The notes beneath the pieces are model-generated. The model was given only the letters and a program-made list of their open reading frames with translations, searched no databases and was not told the origin of the DNA. A program made the position numbers and the translations under genes. A DNA stretch of 64,000 bases, from positions 62,001 to 126,000 of the forward strand of contig NW_027255452.1 of assembly GCF_003086295.3 (NCBI RefSeq), given 5' to 3'. The DNA is from Arachis hypogaea. Lineage: Eukaryota; Streptophyta; Magnoliopsida; Fabales; Fabaceae. Of this stretch, positions 10,752-22,967 are shown piece by piece (position 1 is the first letter of the stretch; every line of letters starts with the position of its first letter).

Positions 10752-12630
10752 GCTTTTTAGTGTTTTTAGGGGTTTTCTAGGGTTTTCTAGGATTTTTAGG
10801 ATTTTCTAGGGTTTTCTAGGGTTTTTAGGGTTTTCAAGGTTTTTTACGGTTTTCTGGGGTTTTTTGGAGTTTTCTAGGATTTTTTTAGCATTATCTTGGA
10901 TTTTTAGCATTTTCTAGGGTTTTTAGGGATTTCTGAATTTTTTAGGATTCTCTTGGGTTTTCTAGGGTACTTAGGGTGTTTTAGGGTTTTTTAGGGTTTC
11001 CTGGGGGTTTTAGGATTTTTTAAGGTTTTTAGTGTTTTCTGGGATTTATTAGGATTTTCTAGGGTTTTTTATGATTTTCTAGGATTTTTAACGTTTTCTA
11101 GGGTTTTCCAGGGTTTGTTAGGGATTTCTTGGATTTTTTAAGATTCTCTAGGTTTTTTAGGATTTTCAAGGGTTTTTTAGGGTTTTTTGGATTTTTTAGG
11201 GATTTCTAGGGTTTTTTAGGCTTTTCTAGGGTTTATAGTGTTTTTTAGGGTTTTTAGGGTTTCTTAGGATTTTATAGGGTTTTTAGTGTTTTTAAGGTTT
11301 TAAGGGTTTTTTATGATTTTCTAGGGGTTTTTAGTGTTTTTTTAAGGTTTTAAGGGTTTTCTAGGATTTTTAGTATTTTTTAGGTTTTTTAGGGTTTTCT
11401 AGGGTTTTTAGGATTTTTTAGGGTTTTCTAGGATTTTTTAGGTTTTTTAGGATTTCCTATTATTCATAGGGTTTTTTAGTGTTTTCTAAGATTTTCTGGA
11501 GTTTTTTTACGATTTTCTAGGGTTTTTTGGAGTTTTCTAGAGTTTTAAAAGTTTTTTAGGGTTTTCTACGGTTTTTAGGATTTTTTAGGGTTTTCTTGGG
11601 TTTTTAGAGTTTTTTAGGGTTTTCTAGGATTTTTTAGGGTTTTCTAGGGTTTTTAGGATTTTTCTAGGGTTTTCTAGTGTTTTTTAGCTTTTTAGAGTTT
11701 TTTAGAGTTTTCTAGGGTTTTCCGTGTTTTTTAGAGTTTTCTAGGGTTTATAGTGTTTGTTAGGGTTTTTAGGGTTTTCTAGGGTTTTTAGTGTTTTTTA
11801 GGTTTTAAGGGTTTTTAGTGTTTTTTAAGATTTTAAGGGTTTTCTAGGGTTTTTTAGGGTTTTTTGGTTTTTTTAGGGTTTTTTAGGGTTTTTAGGATTT
11901 TTAGGGTTTTCTATGATTTTTTTTAGCTTTTTTGGGGTGTTCTATGCTTTTTAGGGTTTTTAGGGTTTTTTTACGGTTTTCTAGGGTTTTTTTGGGTTTT
12001 CTAGGATTTTCTAGAGTTTTTAGAATTTTTAGAATTTTTAGGGTTTTCTAGGATTTTTTAGGATTTTAGGGTTTTTAGCGTTTTCTAGGGTTTTTAGGGT
12101 ATTAGGGTTTTCTAGTGGTTTTTACAGTTTTTTAAGGTTTTAAATGTATTTAGGGTTTTCTTGGGTGTTTTTAGGATTTTTTAGATTTTTTAGGGATTTC
12201 TAGGGTTTTTTGGATTTTTTAGGATTTTCTACAGTTTTACGGTTTTCTAGGGTTTTTGGGTTTTTGGGATTTTCTAGAGTTTTTAGAGTTTTTAAGAGTT
12301 TTCTAGGTTTTTTTAGGGTTTTCTAGGGTTTTTTAGGATTTTCTAGGGTTTTTAGCGTTTTATAGGGCTTTTTTAAGAGTTTTTTAGGAATTTATTGGTT
12401 TTTTTAGAATTTTATAAGGTTTTTAGCGTTTTCTAAGGTTTTTTAGGGATTTTTTATGGTTTTTTAAGTTTTCTAGGGTTTTTAAAGGTTTTTAGGAATT
12501 TTTAGGGATTTTAGGGTTTTTTAGGGTTTTCTAGGATTTTCTATCGTTGTTAGGGTTTTTTAGGGTTTTCTAGGATTTTTTTTATGGTTTTTTAGGGTTT
12601 TCTAAGATTTTCTAGGATTTTTAGGATTTT
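10752..12630 (+). repeat. G/T-rich arm, b-to-a chimera; paralogue of 1-1677
   Basis: Starts as a b short arm (ctttttagtgtttttagggg, cattatcttggatttttag). At about 11190-11240 it changes to a long arm of orientation a (gcttttctagggtttatag). From 10926 onward it matches the start of the window, including the unusual ctagggtacttagggtg word. It ends at an a-type junction ttaaccaaaaacactag. Confidence 0.93.
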
Positions 12631-13335
12631 TAACCAAAAACACTAGAAAACACTAAAAACCCTACAAAAGCTTAGAAAACGCGAAAAAACCTAAAAAAAC
12701 CTAGAAATTCCTAAAAAACCCTAGAAACCCTAAAAAACCCTTGAAAACCCTAAAAAACCTAGAGAATCTTAAAAAATCCAAGAAGGACTAAAAAACGCTA
12801 AAAACCCTAAAAACGCTAAAAACCCTAGAAAATCCTAAAAAACCCCAGAAAACACTAAAAACCTTAAAAACTGCTATAAACCCTAGGAAACCCTAAAAAA
12901 CCCTAAAACACCCTAAGTACCCTAGAAAACCCAAGAGAATCCTAAAAAATCCTAGAAAACCTAGAAATCCCTAAAAACCCTAGAAAATGCTAAAAATCCA
13001 AGAGAATGCTAAAAAACTCTAAGAACTATAGAAAACCCTAGAAAACTCCAAAAAACCCCAGAAAATCATAAAAAACATAGAAAACCCTAAAAACACTAGA
13101 AAACCCTAGAAAATACTAAAAACCCTAGAAAACCCTAGAAAACACTACAAAACCCCAGAAAATCCTAAAAACCCTAGAAAACCCTAAAAAGCCTAAAAAA
13201 CTTTAGAAAACCCTAAAAAACCATAAGAAACCCTAAATATCCTAAAAACACTAAAAACCCAAGAAAACCATAAAAACCCTAAAAAACTAAAAACCCCCTA
13301 GAAAACCCTAAAAAACCCTAAAAACACTAAAAAAC
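12631..13335 (-). repeat. C/A-rich short arm, orientation a
   Basis: 705 bases, paralogous to 1678-2351. It has the cgcgaaaaaacc and ccaagagaatgctaaaaa markers and ends at the cacta...aacttttttatgc junction. Confidence 0.93.
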
Positions 13336-14388
13336 TTTTTTATGCTTTTTTTAGCGTTTTCAAGGTTTTTAGTGTTTTCTAGGGTTTTTAGGGTTTTTAG
13401 GATTTTCTAGAGTTTTTAAGGTTTTCTAGGGTTTTTAGGGTTTTTTAGGAGTTTTTAGGATTCTCTAGGGGTTTTAGTGTTTTTAGGGTTTTGTAGGGTT
13501 TGTTAGAATTTTCTAGTGTTTTGTAGGGTTTTCTAGGGTTTTTAGGATTTTTTAGGGTTTTGTAGGATTTTTTAGGTTTTTTATGGTTTCCTATTATTCT
13601 TAGGATTTTTTAGTGTTTTCTAAGAATTTCTGGAGTTTTTTACGGTTTTCTAGGGTTTTCTAGGGTTTTAAGGGTTTTTTAGGATTTTTACGGTTTTCTA
13701 GGGTTTTTTTTTTGGGTTTTCTAGGGTTTTCTAGAGTTTTTAGAATTTTTAGAATTTTTAGGGTTTTCTAGGATTTTTTAGGATTTTAGGGTTTTTAGCG
13801 TTTTCTAGGGTTTTTTAGGGTTTTCTAGGGTTTTTAGGGTATTAGGGTTTTCTAGGGGTTTTTACAGTTTTTTAAGGTTTTAAGGGTATTTAGGATTTTC
13901 TTGGGTGTTTTTAGGATTTTTTGGATATTTTAGAGATTTCTAGGGTGTTTAGGATTTTTTAGGATTTTCTACAGTTTTACGGTTTTCTAGGGTTTTTGGG
14001 GTTTTCTAGAGTTTTTAGAGTTTTTTAGAGTTTTCTAGGTTTTTTTAGGGTTTTCTAGGGTTTTTTAGGATTTTCTAGGGTTTTTAGCGTTTTATAGGGC
14101 TTTTTTAGAGTTTTTTAGGATTTTATTGGTAGAGTTGTTTAGGATTTTATTGGGTTTTTTTAGGATTTTATAATAAGGTTTTTAGCGTTTTCTAAGGTTT
14201 TTTAGGGATTTTTAGGGTTTTTTAAGTTTTCTAGGGTTTTTAAAGGTTTTTAGGGTTTCTTAGGGATTTTAGGGTTTTTTAGGATTTTCTATCGTTGTTC
14301 CTCATTGTTAGGGTTTTTTAGGGATTTCTAGGATTTTTTTATGGTTTTTTAGGGTTTTCTAAGATTTTGTAGAATTTTTAGGGTTTTT
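13336..14388 (+). repeat. G/T-rich long arm, orientation a
   Basis: 1053 bases, paralogous to 2352-3111 but keeping the roughly 295-base internal block lost there (about 13735-14035, with acagttttacggttttc). The ttttattggtagag duplication near 14125 is shared with the first copy. Confidence 0.92.
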
Positions 14389-15142
14389 AACCCAAAACAC
14401 TAGAAATCACTAAAACCCCTACAAAACCGTAGAAAACGCGAAAAAACCTAAAAAAACCTAGAAATTCCAAAAAAACCCTAGAAACCCTAAAAACCCTTGA
14501 AAACCCTAAAAAACCTAGAGAATCTTAAAAAATCCAAGAAATTCCTAAAAAACCCTGGAAAACCCTAGAAAATGCTAAAAACCCTAGAAAATCCTAAAAA
14601 ACCCCAAAAAACACTAAAAACCTTAAAAACTCCCAAAAACCCTAGGAAACCTAAAAAACCCTAAAACACCCAAAGTACCCTAGAAAACCCTAGAGAATCC
14701 TAAAAAATCCTAGAAAACCCAGAAATCCCTAAAAACCCTAGAAAATGCTAAAAATCCAATAGAATGCTAAAAAATCCTAGAAAATCCTAAAAAACACTAA
14801 GAACTCTAGAAAACCCTAGAAAACTCCAAAAAACCCCAGAAAATCGTAAGAAACCTAGAAAACCCTAAAAACCCTAAAAAACCCTAGAAAATCATAAAAA
14901 ACCTAGAAAACCCTAGAAAACACTAGAAAACCCCAGAAAATCCTAAAAACCCTAGAAAACCCTAAAAACCCTAAAAAACTTTAGAAAACCCTAGAAAACC
15001 CTAAAAAACCATAAGAAACCCTAAATATCCTAAAAACCCAAGAAAACCATAAAAACCCTAAAAAACTAAAAACCCCTAGAAAACCCTAAAAAATCCTAAA
15101 AATTCTAGAAAACCCTAAAAAACCCTAAAAACACTAAAAAAC
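14389..15142 (-). repeat. C/A-rich short arm, orientation a
   Basis: 754 bases, paralogous to 3112-3780. Starts acccaaaacactagaaatc and ends aaaaaacttttttatgc. Confidence 0.93.
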
Positions 15143-17160
15143 TTTTTTATGCTTTTTTTAGCGTTTTCAAGGTTTTTAGTGTTTTCTAGGGTTTTTAGGG
15201 TTTTTAGGATTTTCTGGAGTTTTTAAGGTTTTCTAGGGTTTTTAGGGTTTTTTAGGAGTTTTTAGGATTCTCTAGGGTTTTAGTGTTTTTTAGGGTTTTG
15301 TAGGGTTTGTTAGAATTTTCTAGTGTTTTGCAGGTTTTTCTAGGGTTTTTAGGATTTTTTAGGGTTTTGTAGGATTTTTTAGGTTTTATAGGGTTTCCTA
15401 TTATTCTTAGGGTTTTTTAGTGTTTTCTAAGGATTTCTGGAGTTTTTTACGGTTTTCTAGTGTTTTCTAGAGTTTTCGGGGTTTAGACTTTTCTAGGGTT
15501 TTCTAGGGTTTCCTATTACTCTTAGGGTTTTTTACGGTGTTTAGACTTTTCTAAGGTTTTCTATAGTTTTTAGGGTTTTCTTAGGTTTTTCGTGTTTTTT
15601 AGGGTTTTCTATGGTTTTAAGGGTTTTCTAGGGTTTTTTAGGGTTTTCTGGGATTTTTAGAATTTTTCTAGGGTTTTGTAGTGTTTTTTAGCTTTTTAAA
15701 GTTTTTTAGAGTTTTCTAGGGTTTTTTCGTGTTTTTTAGAGTTTTCTAGGGTTTATAGTGTTTTTTGGGTTTTTAGGGTTTCTTAGGATTTTCTAGGGTT
15801 TTTAGTGTTTTTAAGGTTTTAAGGGTTTTTTAGGCTTTTTTTGGGGTTTTTAGTGTTTTTTAAGGTTTTAAGGGTTTTCTAGGATTTTTTAGTGTATTTT
15901 GGGTTTTTTAGGGTTTTCTAGGGTTTTTAGAGTTTTCTAGGATTTTTTAGGTTTTTTAGGGTTTCCTATTATTCATAGGGTTTTTTAGTGTTTTCTAAGG
16001 TTTTCTAGAGTTTTTTTACGGTTTTCTAGGGTTTTTTGGAGTTTTCTAGAGTTTTAAGAGTTTTTTAGGGTTTTCTACGGTTTTTAGGATTTTTTACGGT
16101 TTTCTTGGTTTTTTAGAGTTTTTTAGGGTTTTCTATGGTTTTTAAGGTTTTCTAGGATTTTTTAGGGTTTTCTAGGGTTTTTAGGATTTTTCTAGGGTTT
16201 TCTAGTGTTTTTTAGCTTTTTAGAGTTTTCTAGGGTTTTTCGTGTTTTTAGAGTTTTCTAGGGTTTATAGTGTTTGTTAGGGTTTTTAGGATTTTTTAAG
16301 GTTTTCTAGGGTTTTTAGTGTTTTTAAGGTTTTAAGGGTTTTTTAGGATTTTCTAAGGGTTTTTAGTATTTTTTAAGATTTTAAGGGTTTTCTAGGGTTT
16401 TTTAGGGTTTTCAAGGGTTTTTAGGATTTTTAGGGTTTTTAGGATTTTTAGGGTTTTCTATGATTTTTTTAGGTTTTTTAGGGTGTTCTATGATTGTTAG
16501 GGTTTTTTTACTTTTTTCTAGGATTTTTTTGGGTTTTCTAGGGTTTTCTAGAGTTTTTAGAATTTTTAGAATTTTTAGGGTTTTCTAGAGTTTTTTAGGA
16601 TTTTAGGGTTTTTAGCGTTTTCTAGGGTTTTTTAGGGTTTTCTAGGGATTTTTACAGTTTTTTAAGGTTTTATGGGTATTTAGGGATTTCTTTGGTGTTT
16701 TTAGGATTTTTTTTATTTTTTATGGATTTCTAGGGTTTTTAGGATTTTTTAGGATTTTCTATAGTTTTACGGTTTTCTAGGGTTTTTAGGGTTTTCTTGA
16801 GTTTTTAGAGTTTTTTTAGAGTTTTCTAGGTATTTTTAGGGTTTTCTAGGGTTTTTAGCGTTTTATAGGGCTTTTTTAGAGATTTTTAGGATTTTATTGG
16901 GTTTTTTTTGGATTTTATAAGGTTTTTAGCGTTTTCTAAGGTTTTTTAGGGATTTTTAGGCTTTTTTAAGTTTTCTAGGGTTTTTAAAGGTTTTTAGGGT
17001 GTTTTAGGGATTTTAGGGTTTTTTAGGGTTTTCTAGGATTTTCTATCGTTGTTAGGGTTTTTTAAAGTTTTCTATCATTGTTAGGGTTTTTTAGGGTTTT
17101 CTAGGATTTTTTTATGGTTTTTTAGGGTTTTCTAAGATTTTCTAGAATTTTTAGGGTTTT
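15143..17160 (+). repeat. G/T-rich long arm, orientation a, full length
   Basis: 2018 bases, paralogous to 3781-5590 and slightly longer. It keeps the full marker order, including cctattattcttaggg (near 15388), a second cctattactcttaggg near 15511, gtgttctatgattgttagg, and ctatcgttgttaggg near 17041. Confidence 0.93.
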
Positions 17161-17801
17161 TAACCCAAAACACTAGAAATCACTAAAAACACCTACAAAA
17201 CCGTAGAAAACACGAAAAAACCTAAAAAAACCTAGAAATTCCTAAAAAATCCTAGAAATCCTAAAAAACCCTTGAAAACCCTAAAAAACCTAGATAATCT
17301 TAAAAAATCCAAGAAATCCCTAAAAAACCCTGAAAAACCCTAGAAAACGCTAAAAATCCTAGAAAATCATAAAAAACCCTAGAAAACCCTTAAAAACACT
17401 AAAACACCCTAAGTACCCTAGAAAATCCAAGAGAATCCTAAAAAATCCTAGAAAACCCAGAAATCCCTAAAAACCCTAGAAAATGCTTAAAATCCAAGAG
17501 AATGCTAAAAAATCCTAGAGAATCCTAAAAAACGCTAAGAACTATAGAAAACTCTAGAAAACTCTAAAAAACCCCAAAAAACCGTAAAAAACCTAGAAAA
17601 CCCTAAAAACCCTAGAAAATCCTAGAAAATCTTAAAAACCCAAGAAAACCCTAGAAAACACTAGAAAACCCTAAGAAACCCTAAATATCCTAAAAACACT
17701 AAAAACCCAAGAAAACTCTAAAACACTAAAAACCCCTAGAAAGCCCTAAAAATCCTAAAAACTCTAGAAAACCCTAGAAAACCCTAAAAACACTAAAAAA
17801 T
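17161..17801 (-). repeat. C/A-rich short arm, orientation a
   Basis: 641 bases, paralogous to 5591-6163, with the same replaced distal end (actaaaaaatctagggttt). Confidence 0.92.
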
Positions 17802-18078
17802 CTAGGGTTTTTTTGGATTTTTTAGGGTTTTCTACGGTTTTTAGGATTTTTTAGGGTTTTCTAGGATTTTTTAGGTTTTTTAGGGTGTTCTATGATTCTT
17901 AGGGTTTTTTAGGATTGTCTAGGGTTTTTTACGACTTTCTAGGGTTTTTTTGGGATTTTCTAGAGTTTCTGAGGGTTTCTAGAGAATTTTAGGGTTTTTA
18001 GGGTTTTTTAAGGTTTTCTAGAATTTTTAGTGTTTTTTCTAGGGTTTTTTAGGATTTCTTGAGATTTTTAGGGTTTTT
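17802..18078 (+). repeat. Truncated G/T-rich arm at the second a-to-b flip
   Basis: 277 bases, paralogous to 6164-6438. It ends gggtttttaaccc and flows into telomere-like CCCTAAA words. Confidence 0.91.
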
Positions 18079-18393
18079 AACCCAAAACCCTAATACCCTA
18101 AAAACCCTAAACCCTAAACCCTAAACCCTAAAAACCCTAGAAAACCCAAAAAACCCTAAAAAAATCCTAGAAAACGCTAAAATCCCTAAAATCTTAAAAA
18201 ACCTAGAAAACCCTAAAAAAATATAAAAATTCTAGAAAATCCTAGAAAACCCCAAAAAACCCTAGAAAACCGTAAAAAACCCTAGAAAAACTTAAAAAAT
18301 CCTAAGTATCATAGAACACCCTAAAAAATCCTAGAAAACCCTAAAAAAATTCTAAAAACCGTAGAAAACCCTAAAAAATCCAAAAAAACCCTA
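18079..18393 (-). repeat. C/A-rich arm, start of orientation b, cut short
   Basis: Matches the first 300 or so bases of 6439-9291. It is then cut at ccctagattttttagtg, where the resemblance to the first copy of the 11-kb duplication ends. Confidence 0.9.
18105..18132 (-). repeat. Perfect short telomere tract (CCCTAAA)n
   Basis: Three exact CCCTAAA heptamers at 18105-18125, followed by ccctaaa within ccctaaaaa. This is the cleanest Arabidopsis-type telomeric tract before the gap. It lies just after a head-to-head G-rich/C-rich junction; the paralogous site near 6450-6485 is mutated. Confidence 0.93.
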
Positions 18394-18737
18394 GATTTTT
18401 TAGTGTTTTTAGGGTTTTCTAGGGTTTTCTAGAGTTTTTACGGTTTTTAGGGCTTTCTAGGGGTTTTTAGTTTTTTAGTGTTTTCTAAGGTTTTCTGGAG
18501 TTTTTTTACGGTTTTCTAGGATTTTTTGGAGTTTTCTAGAGTTTTAAGAGTTTTTTAGGGTTTTCTACGGTTTTTAGGATTTTTTAGGTTTTTCTTGGGT
18601 TTTTAGAGTTTTTTAGTGTTTTCTATGGTTTTTAGGGTTTTCTAGGGTTTTCTAAGGTTTTTTAGGGTTTTCTAGGATTTTTTTTGTTTTTAGAGTTTTT
18701 AGGGTTTTCTACGTTTTTTGGGTTTTTAGGGTTTTCT
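18394..18737 (+). repeat. G/T-rich mosaic arm
   Basis: Opens with a fragment of b short arm (tttttagtgtttttagggtt). At about 18460 it switches to long-arm sequence (gttttctaaggttttctgg). It ends in an unusual near-palindromic junction, gttttctagaaaccctag, not the standard gggttaaaaac type. Confidence 0.85.
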
Positions 18738-19237
18738 AGAAACCCTAGAAAACCCTAAAAAACACTATAATCCCTAGAAAACTCTAAAAAACCCTAAAAA
18801 TCCTAAAAACCCTAAAAAACCCTTGAAAATCCTAAAAACCATAGAAAATCCTAAAAAGCACTAAAAATCCAAGAAAACCCTAAAAAATCCTAAAAACCGT
18901 AGAAAACCCTAAGACACTCTTAAAACTCTAGAAAACCCTGAAAAACCAGAGAAAACCGTAAAAACTCCAGAAAACCTTAGAAAACTCTAAAAAATCCTAC
19001 AAAACCCTAAAAAAATCCTAAAAATCCTAGAAAACCCTAAAAAATGCTAAAAACCCTACAAAACACTAGAAAATTCCAACAAACCCTACAAAACCCTAAA
19101 AAACAATAAAATCCCTAGAAAATCCTAAAAACTCCTAAAAAACCCTAAAAACCCTAGAAAACCTTAAAAATGTAGAAAACCCTAAAAACCCTAGAAAACA
19201 CTAAAAACCTTGAAAACGCTAAAAAAAGCATAAAAAG
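18738..19237 (-). repeat. C/A-rich long-arm fragment, orientation b
   Basis: 500 bases of reverse-complemented long arm beginning inside the arm (cactataatccctag near 18765) and ending in the full b junction with aaaaaaagcataaaaagc. Confidence 0.9.
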
Positions 19238-19903
19238 CTTTTTAGTGTTTTTAGGGTTTTTTAGGGTTTTCTAGGGTTTTTAGGATTTTTTAAGGTTTTC
19301 TAGGGGTTTTTAGTTTTTTAGGGTTTTATTGGGTTTTTAGTTTTTAGTGTTTTTTAGGGTTTCTTAGGATTTTTTAGGGTTTTCTAGGGTTTTCTAAAGT
19401 TTTTTAGGGTTTTTGGGGTTTTCTAGGGTTTTTTTTTGTTTTTAGGGTTTTCTGGGTTTTTAGAATTTTCTAGGTTTTTTACGGTATTCTGGGGTTTTTT
19501 GGAGTTTTCTAGTGTTTTCTAGAGTTTTTAGAATTTTTTAGGGTTTTCTAGGATTTTTTAGCATTCTCTTGGGTTTTAAGCATTTTCTAGGGTTTTAGGG
19601 ATTTCTGGGTTTTCTAGGATTTTTTATGATTCTCTAGGGTTTTCTAGGGTTCTTAGGGTGTTTTAGGGTTTTCTAAGGTTTTTAGTATTTTCTAGGGTTT
19701 TTTAGGGTTTTCTAGGGTTTTTTATGATTTTTCAGGGTTTTTTAGGGATTTCTTAGATTTTTTAAGATTCTCTAGGGTTTGTTAGGGTTTTCAAGGGTTT
19801 TTTAGGGTTTCTAGGGTTTTTTTGGAATTTCTAGGTTTTTTTAGGTTTTTTCGCGTTTTCTAGGGTTTTGTAGGGTTTTATAGTATTTTCTAGTGTTTTG
19901 GGT
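19238..19903 (+). repeat. G/T-rich short arm, orientation b, full length
   Basis: 666 bases, a good b short-arm reference. Order: ctttttagtgtttttaggg, gtttttttttgtttttaggg, cattctcttgggttttaag, ttttttcgcgttttctag, gtgttttgggttaaaaac. Nearly identical to 22301-22967. Confidence 0.93.
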
Positions 19904-20555
19904 TAAAAACGCTAAAAATTCTAGAAAATCTTTGAAAACCCTAAAAAACCCTAAAAATCTTTAGAAACCCTAAAAAAACCCTAACAATGATAGAAAACAA
20001 TAGAAAAACAAAAAAAACCCTAAAATCCCAAAAAAATCCCTAAAAATCTTAAAAAAATCCTAAAAAAATTAAAAAATCCTAAAAATTCCTAAAAAGCCCT
20101 AGAAAATCCTAAAAACCCCTAGAAAATCCTAAAAAACCCTAGAAATCCCTAAAAACTCCAAAAACTCTAGAAAACCCTAGAAAATCCCAAAAAACCCTAG
20201 AAAACCATAAAAATCCTAGAAAACCCTAAAAAATCCAAAAAACCCTAAAAAACCCTTAAAACCTTAAAAAACACTAAAAACCCCTAGAAAACCCTAAAAA
20301 ACCCTTAAAACCTTAAAAACACCAAAAACCCTAGAAAACCCTAAAAAACCCTAAAAAACACTATAATCCCTAGAAAACTCTAAAAAACACTAAAAAACCT
20401 AGAAAATTCTAAAAAACCCTAAAACACTAAAAACACTAAAAAACCCTAGAAAACCCTAAAAGCCATAGAAAACCCTAAAAAACACTAAAAACCCAAGAAA
20501 ACCCTAAAAACCATAGAAAACCCTAAAAAAACCTAGAAAACCCTAGAAAACCCTT
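19904..20555 (-). repeat. C/A-rich long arm, orientation b, truncated
   Basis: 652 bases starting normally after the b junction but ending early at aaaacccttagagtttttt. That junction recurs at 23376, 24579 and 25994. Confidence 0.9.
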
Positions 20556-21174
20556 AGAGTTTTTTACGGTTTTCTAAGATTTTTTAGCATTCTCTTGGGT
20601 TTTTTGCATTTTCTAGGGTTTTAGGGATTTCTGGGTTTTCTAGGATTTTTTAGGATTCTCTAGGGTTTTCTAGGGTTCTTAGGGTTTTCTATGGTTTTTA
20701 GGGTTTTCTTGGGTTTTTAGTGTTTTTTAGGGTTTTCTATGGTTTTTAGGGTTTTCTAGGGTTTTTTAGTGTTTTTAGGGTTTTTTAGAATTTTCTAGGT
20801 TTTTTAGTGTTTTTTAGAGTTTTCTAGGGATTATAGTGTTTTTTAGGGTTTTTTAGGGTTCTTAGAGTTTTTTAGGGTTTTCTAGGATTTTTTTTTGTTT
20901 TTAGAGTTTTTAGGGTTTTCTACGTTTTTTTGGGTTTTTAGGGTTTTCTAGGGTTTTTGGAGTTTTTTGGGTTTTCTAGGGTTTTTTAGGATTTTCTAGG
21001 ACTTTTTAGAGATTTTTAGGGTTTTTTAATTTTTCTAGGATTTTCTAAGATTTTTAGGGTTTTTTAGGGATTTTAGGGTTTTTTTTTTTGTTTTTCTATC
21101 ATTGTTAGGGTTTTTTTAGGGTTTCTAGAGATTTTTAGGGTTTTCAAAGATTTTTTAGAATTTTTAGGGATTTT
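20556..21174 (+). repeat. G/T-rich arm, truncated b short arm fused to a long arm
   Basis: Begins inside a b short arm (cattctcttgggttttttg). At about 20690 it becomes a-orientation long arm (gttttctatggtttttagg). It ends at a standard a junction (gattttaacccaaaac). Bases 20548-20990 reappear with a small deletion at about 24570-24960. Confidence 0.88.
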
Positions 21175-22300
21175 AACCCAAAACACTAGAAAACACTATA
21201 AAACCCTACAAAACCCTAGAAAACGCGAAAAAAGCTAAAAAAACCTAGAAATTCCTAAAATACCCTAGAAACCCTAAAAAACCCTTGAAAACCCTAACAA
21301 AACCTAGAGAATCTTAAATAATCCAAGAAATCCCTAAATACCCTGGAAAACCCAATAAAACGCTAAAACCCTAGAAAAACCTAAAACACCCTAGAAAATA
21401 CTAAAAACCATAAAAAATCCTAAAAACCCTAGGAAACCCTAAAAAATCCTAAGAACCCTAGAAAACCCTAGAGAATCCTAAAAAAATCCCAGAAAACCCA
21501 GAAATCCCTAAAAATCCTAGAAAATGCTAAAAATACAAGAGAATGCTAAAAAATTCTAGAAAACCCTAAAAAACTCTAAGAACTCTAGAAAACTCCAAAA
21601 AACCCTAGAAAACCGTAAAAAACCCTAGAAAACCCTAAAAACCCAAAAAAACGTAGAAAACCCTAAAAACTCTAAAAACAAAAAAAATCCTAGAAAACCC
21701 TAAAAAACTCTAAGAACCCTAGAAAACCCTAAAAAACACTATAATCCCTAGAAAACTCTAAAAAACTCTAAAAAACCAAGAAAACTCTAAAAACCCTAAA
21801 AATCCTAAAAACCCTAAAAAACCCTTGAAAATCCTAAAAACCATAGAAAATCCTAAAAAACACTAAAAATCCAAGAAAACCCTAAAAACCATAGAAAACC
21901 CTAAAAAATCCTAAAAACCGTAGAAAACCCTAAGACACTTTTAAAAAACTCTAGAAAACCCCGAAAAACCCTAGAAAACCGTAAAAACTCCAGAAAACCT
22001 TAGAAAACTCTAAAAAATCCTAAGAATAATAGGAAACCCAAAAAAATCTAAAAAATCCTACAAAACCCTAAAAAAATCCTAAAAACCCTAGAAAACCCTA
22101 AAAAATGCTAAAAACCCTACAAAACACTAGAAAATTCCAACAAACCCTACAAAACCCTAAAAAACAATAAAATCCCTAGAGAATCCTAAAAACTCCTAAA
22201 AAACACTAAAAACCCTAGAAAACCTTAAAAACTGTAGAAAACCCTAAAAACCCTAGAAAACACTAAAAACCTTGAAAACACTAAAAAAAGCATAAAAAAG
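21175..22300 (-). repeat. C/A-rich arm, a short arm joined to b long arm
   Basis: Starts as an a short arm (acccaaaacactag, aaacgcgaaaaaagc, aagagaatgctaaaaaa). At roughly 21700 it continues as b long arm (cactataatccctag near 21731, taagaataataggaaaccc near 22021). It ends with gcataaaaaagctttttag. It therefore holds an a-to-b switch without a strand change. Confidence 0.88.
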
Positions 22301-22967
22301 CTTTTTAGTGTTTTTAGGGTTTTTTAGGGTTTTCTAGGGTTTTTAGGATTTTTTAAGGTTTTCTAGGGGTTTTTAGTTTTTTAGGGTTTTTTTGGGTTTT
22401 TAGTTTTTAGTGTTTTTTAGGGTTTCTTAGGATTTTTTAGGGTTTTCTAGGGTTTTCTAAAGTTTTTTAGGGTTTTTGGGGTTTTCTAGGGTTTTTTTTT
22501 GTTTTTAGGGTTTTCTGGGTTTTTAGAATTTTCTAGGTTTTTTACGGTATTCTGGGGTTTTTTGGAGTTTTCTAGTGTTTTCTAGAGTTTTTAGAATTTT
22601 TTAGGGTTTTCTAGGATTTTTTAGCATTCTCTTGGGTTTTAAGCATTTTCTAGGGTTTTAGGGATTTCTGGGTTTTCTAGGATTTTTTATGATTCTCTAG
22701 GGTTTTCTAGGGTTCTTAGGGTGTTTTAGGGTTTTCTAAGGTTTTTAGTATTTTCTAGGGTTTTTTAGGGTTTTCTAGGGTTTTTTATGATTTTTCAGGG
22801 TTTTTTAGGGATTTCTTAGATTTTTTAAGATTCTCAAGGGTTTGTTAGGGTTTTCAAGGGTTTTTTAGGGTTTCTAGGGTTTTTTTTGGAATTTCTAGGT
22901 TTTTTTAGGTTTTTTCGCGTTTTCTAGGGTTTTGTAGGGTTTTATAGTATTTTCTAGTGTTTTGGGT
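22301..22967 (+). repeat. G/T-rich short arm, orientation b
   Basis: 667 bases, nearly identical to 19238-19903, which points to recent duplication. Ends gtgttttgggttaaaaatg. Confidence 0.93.
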
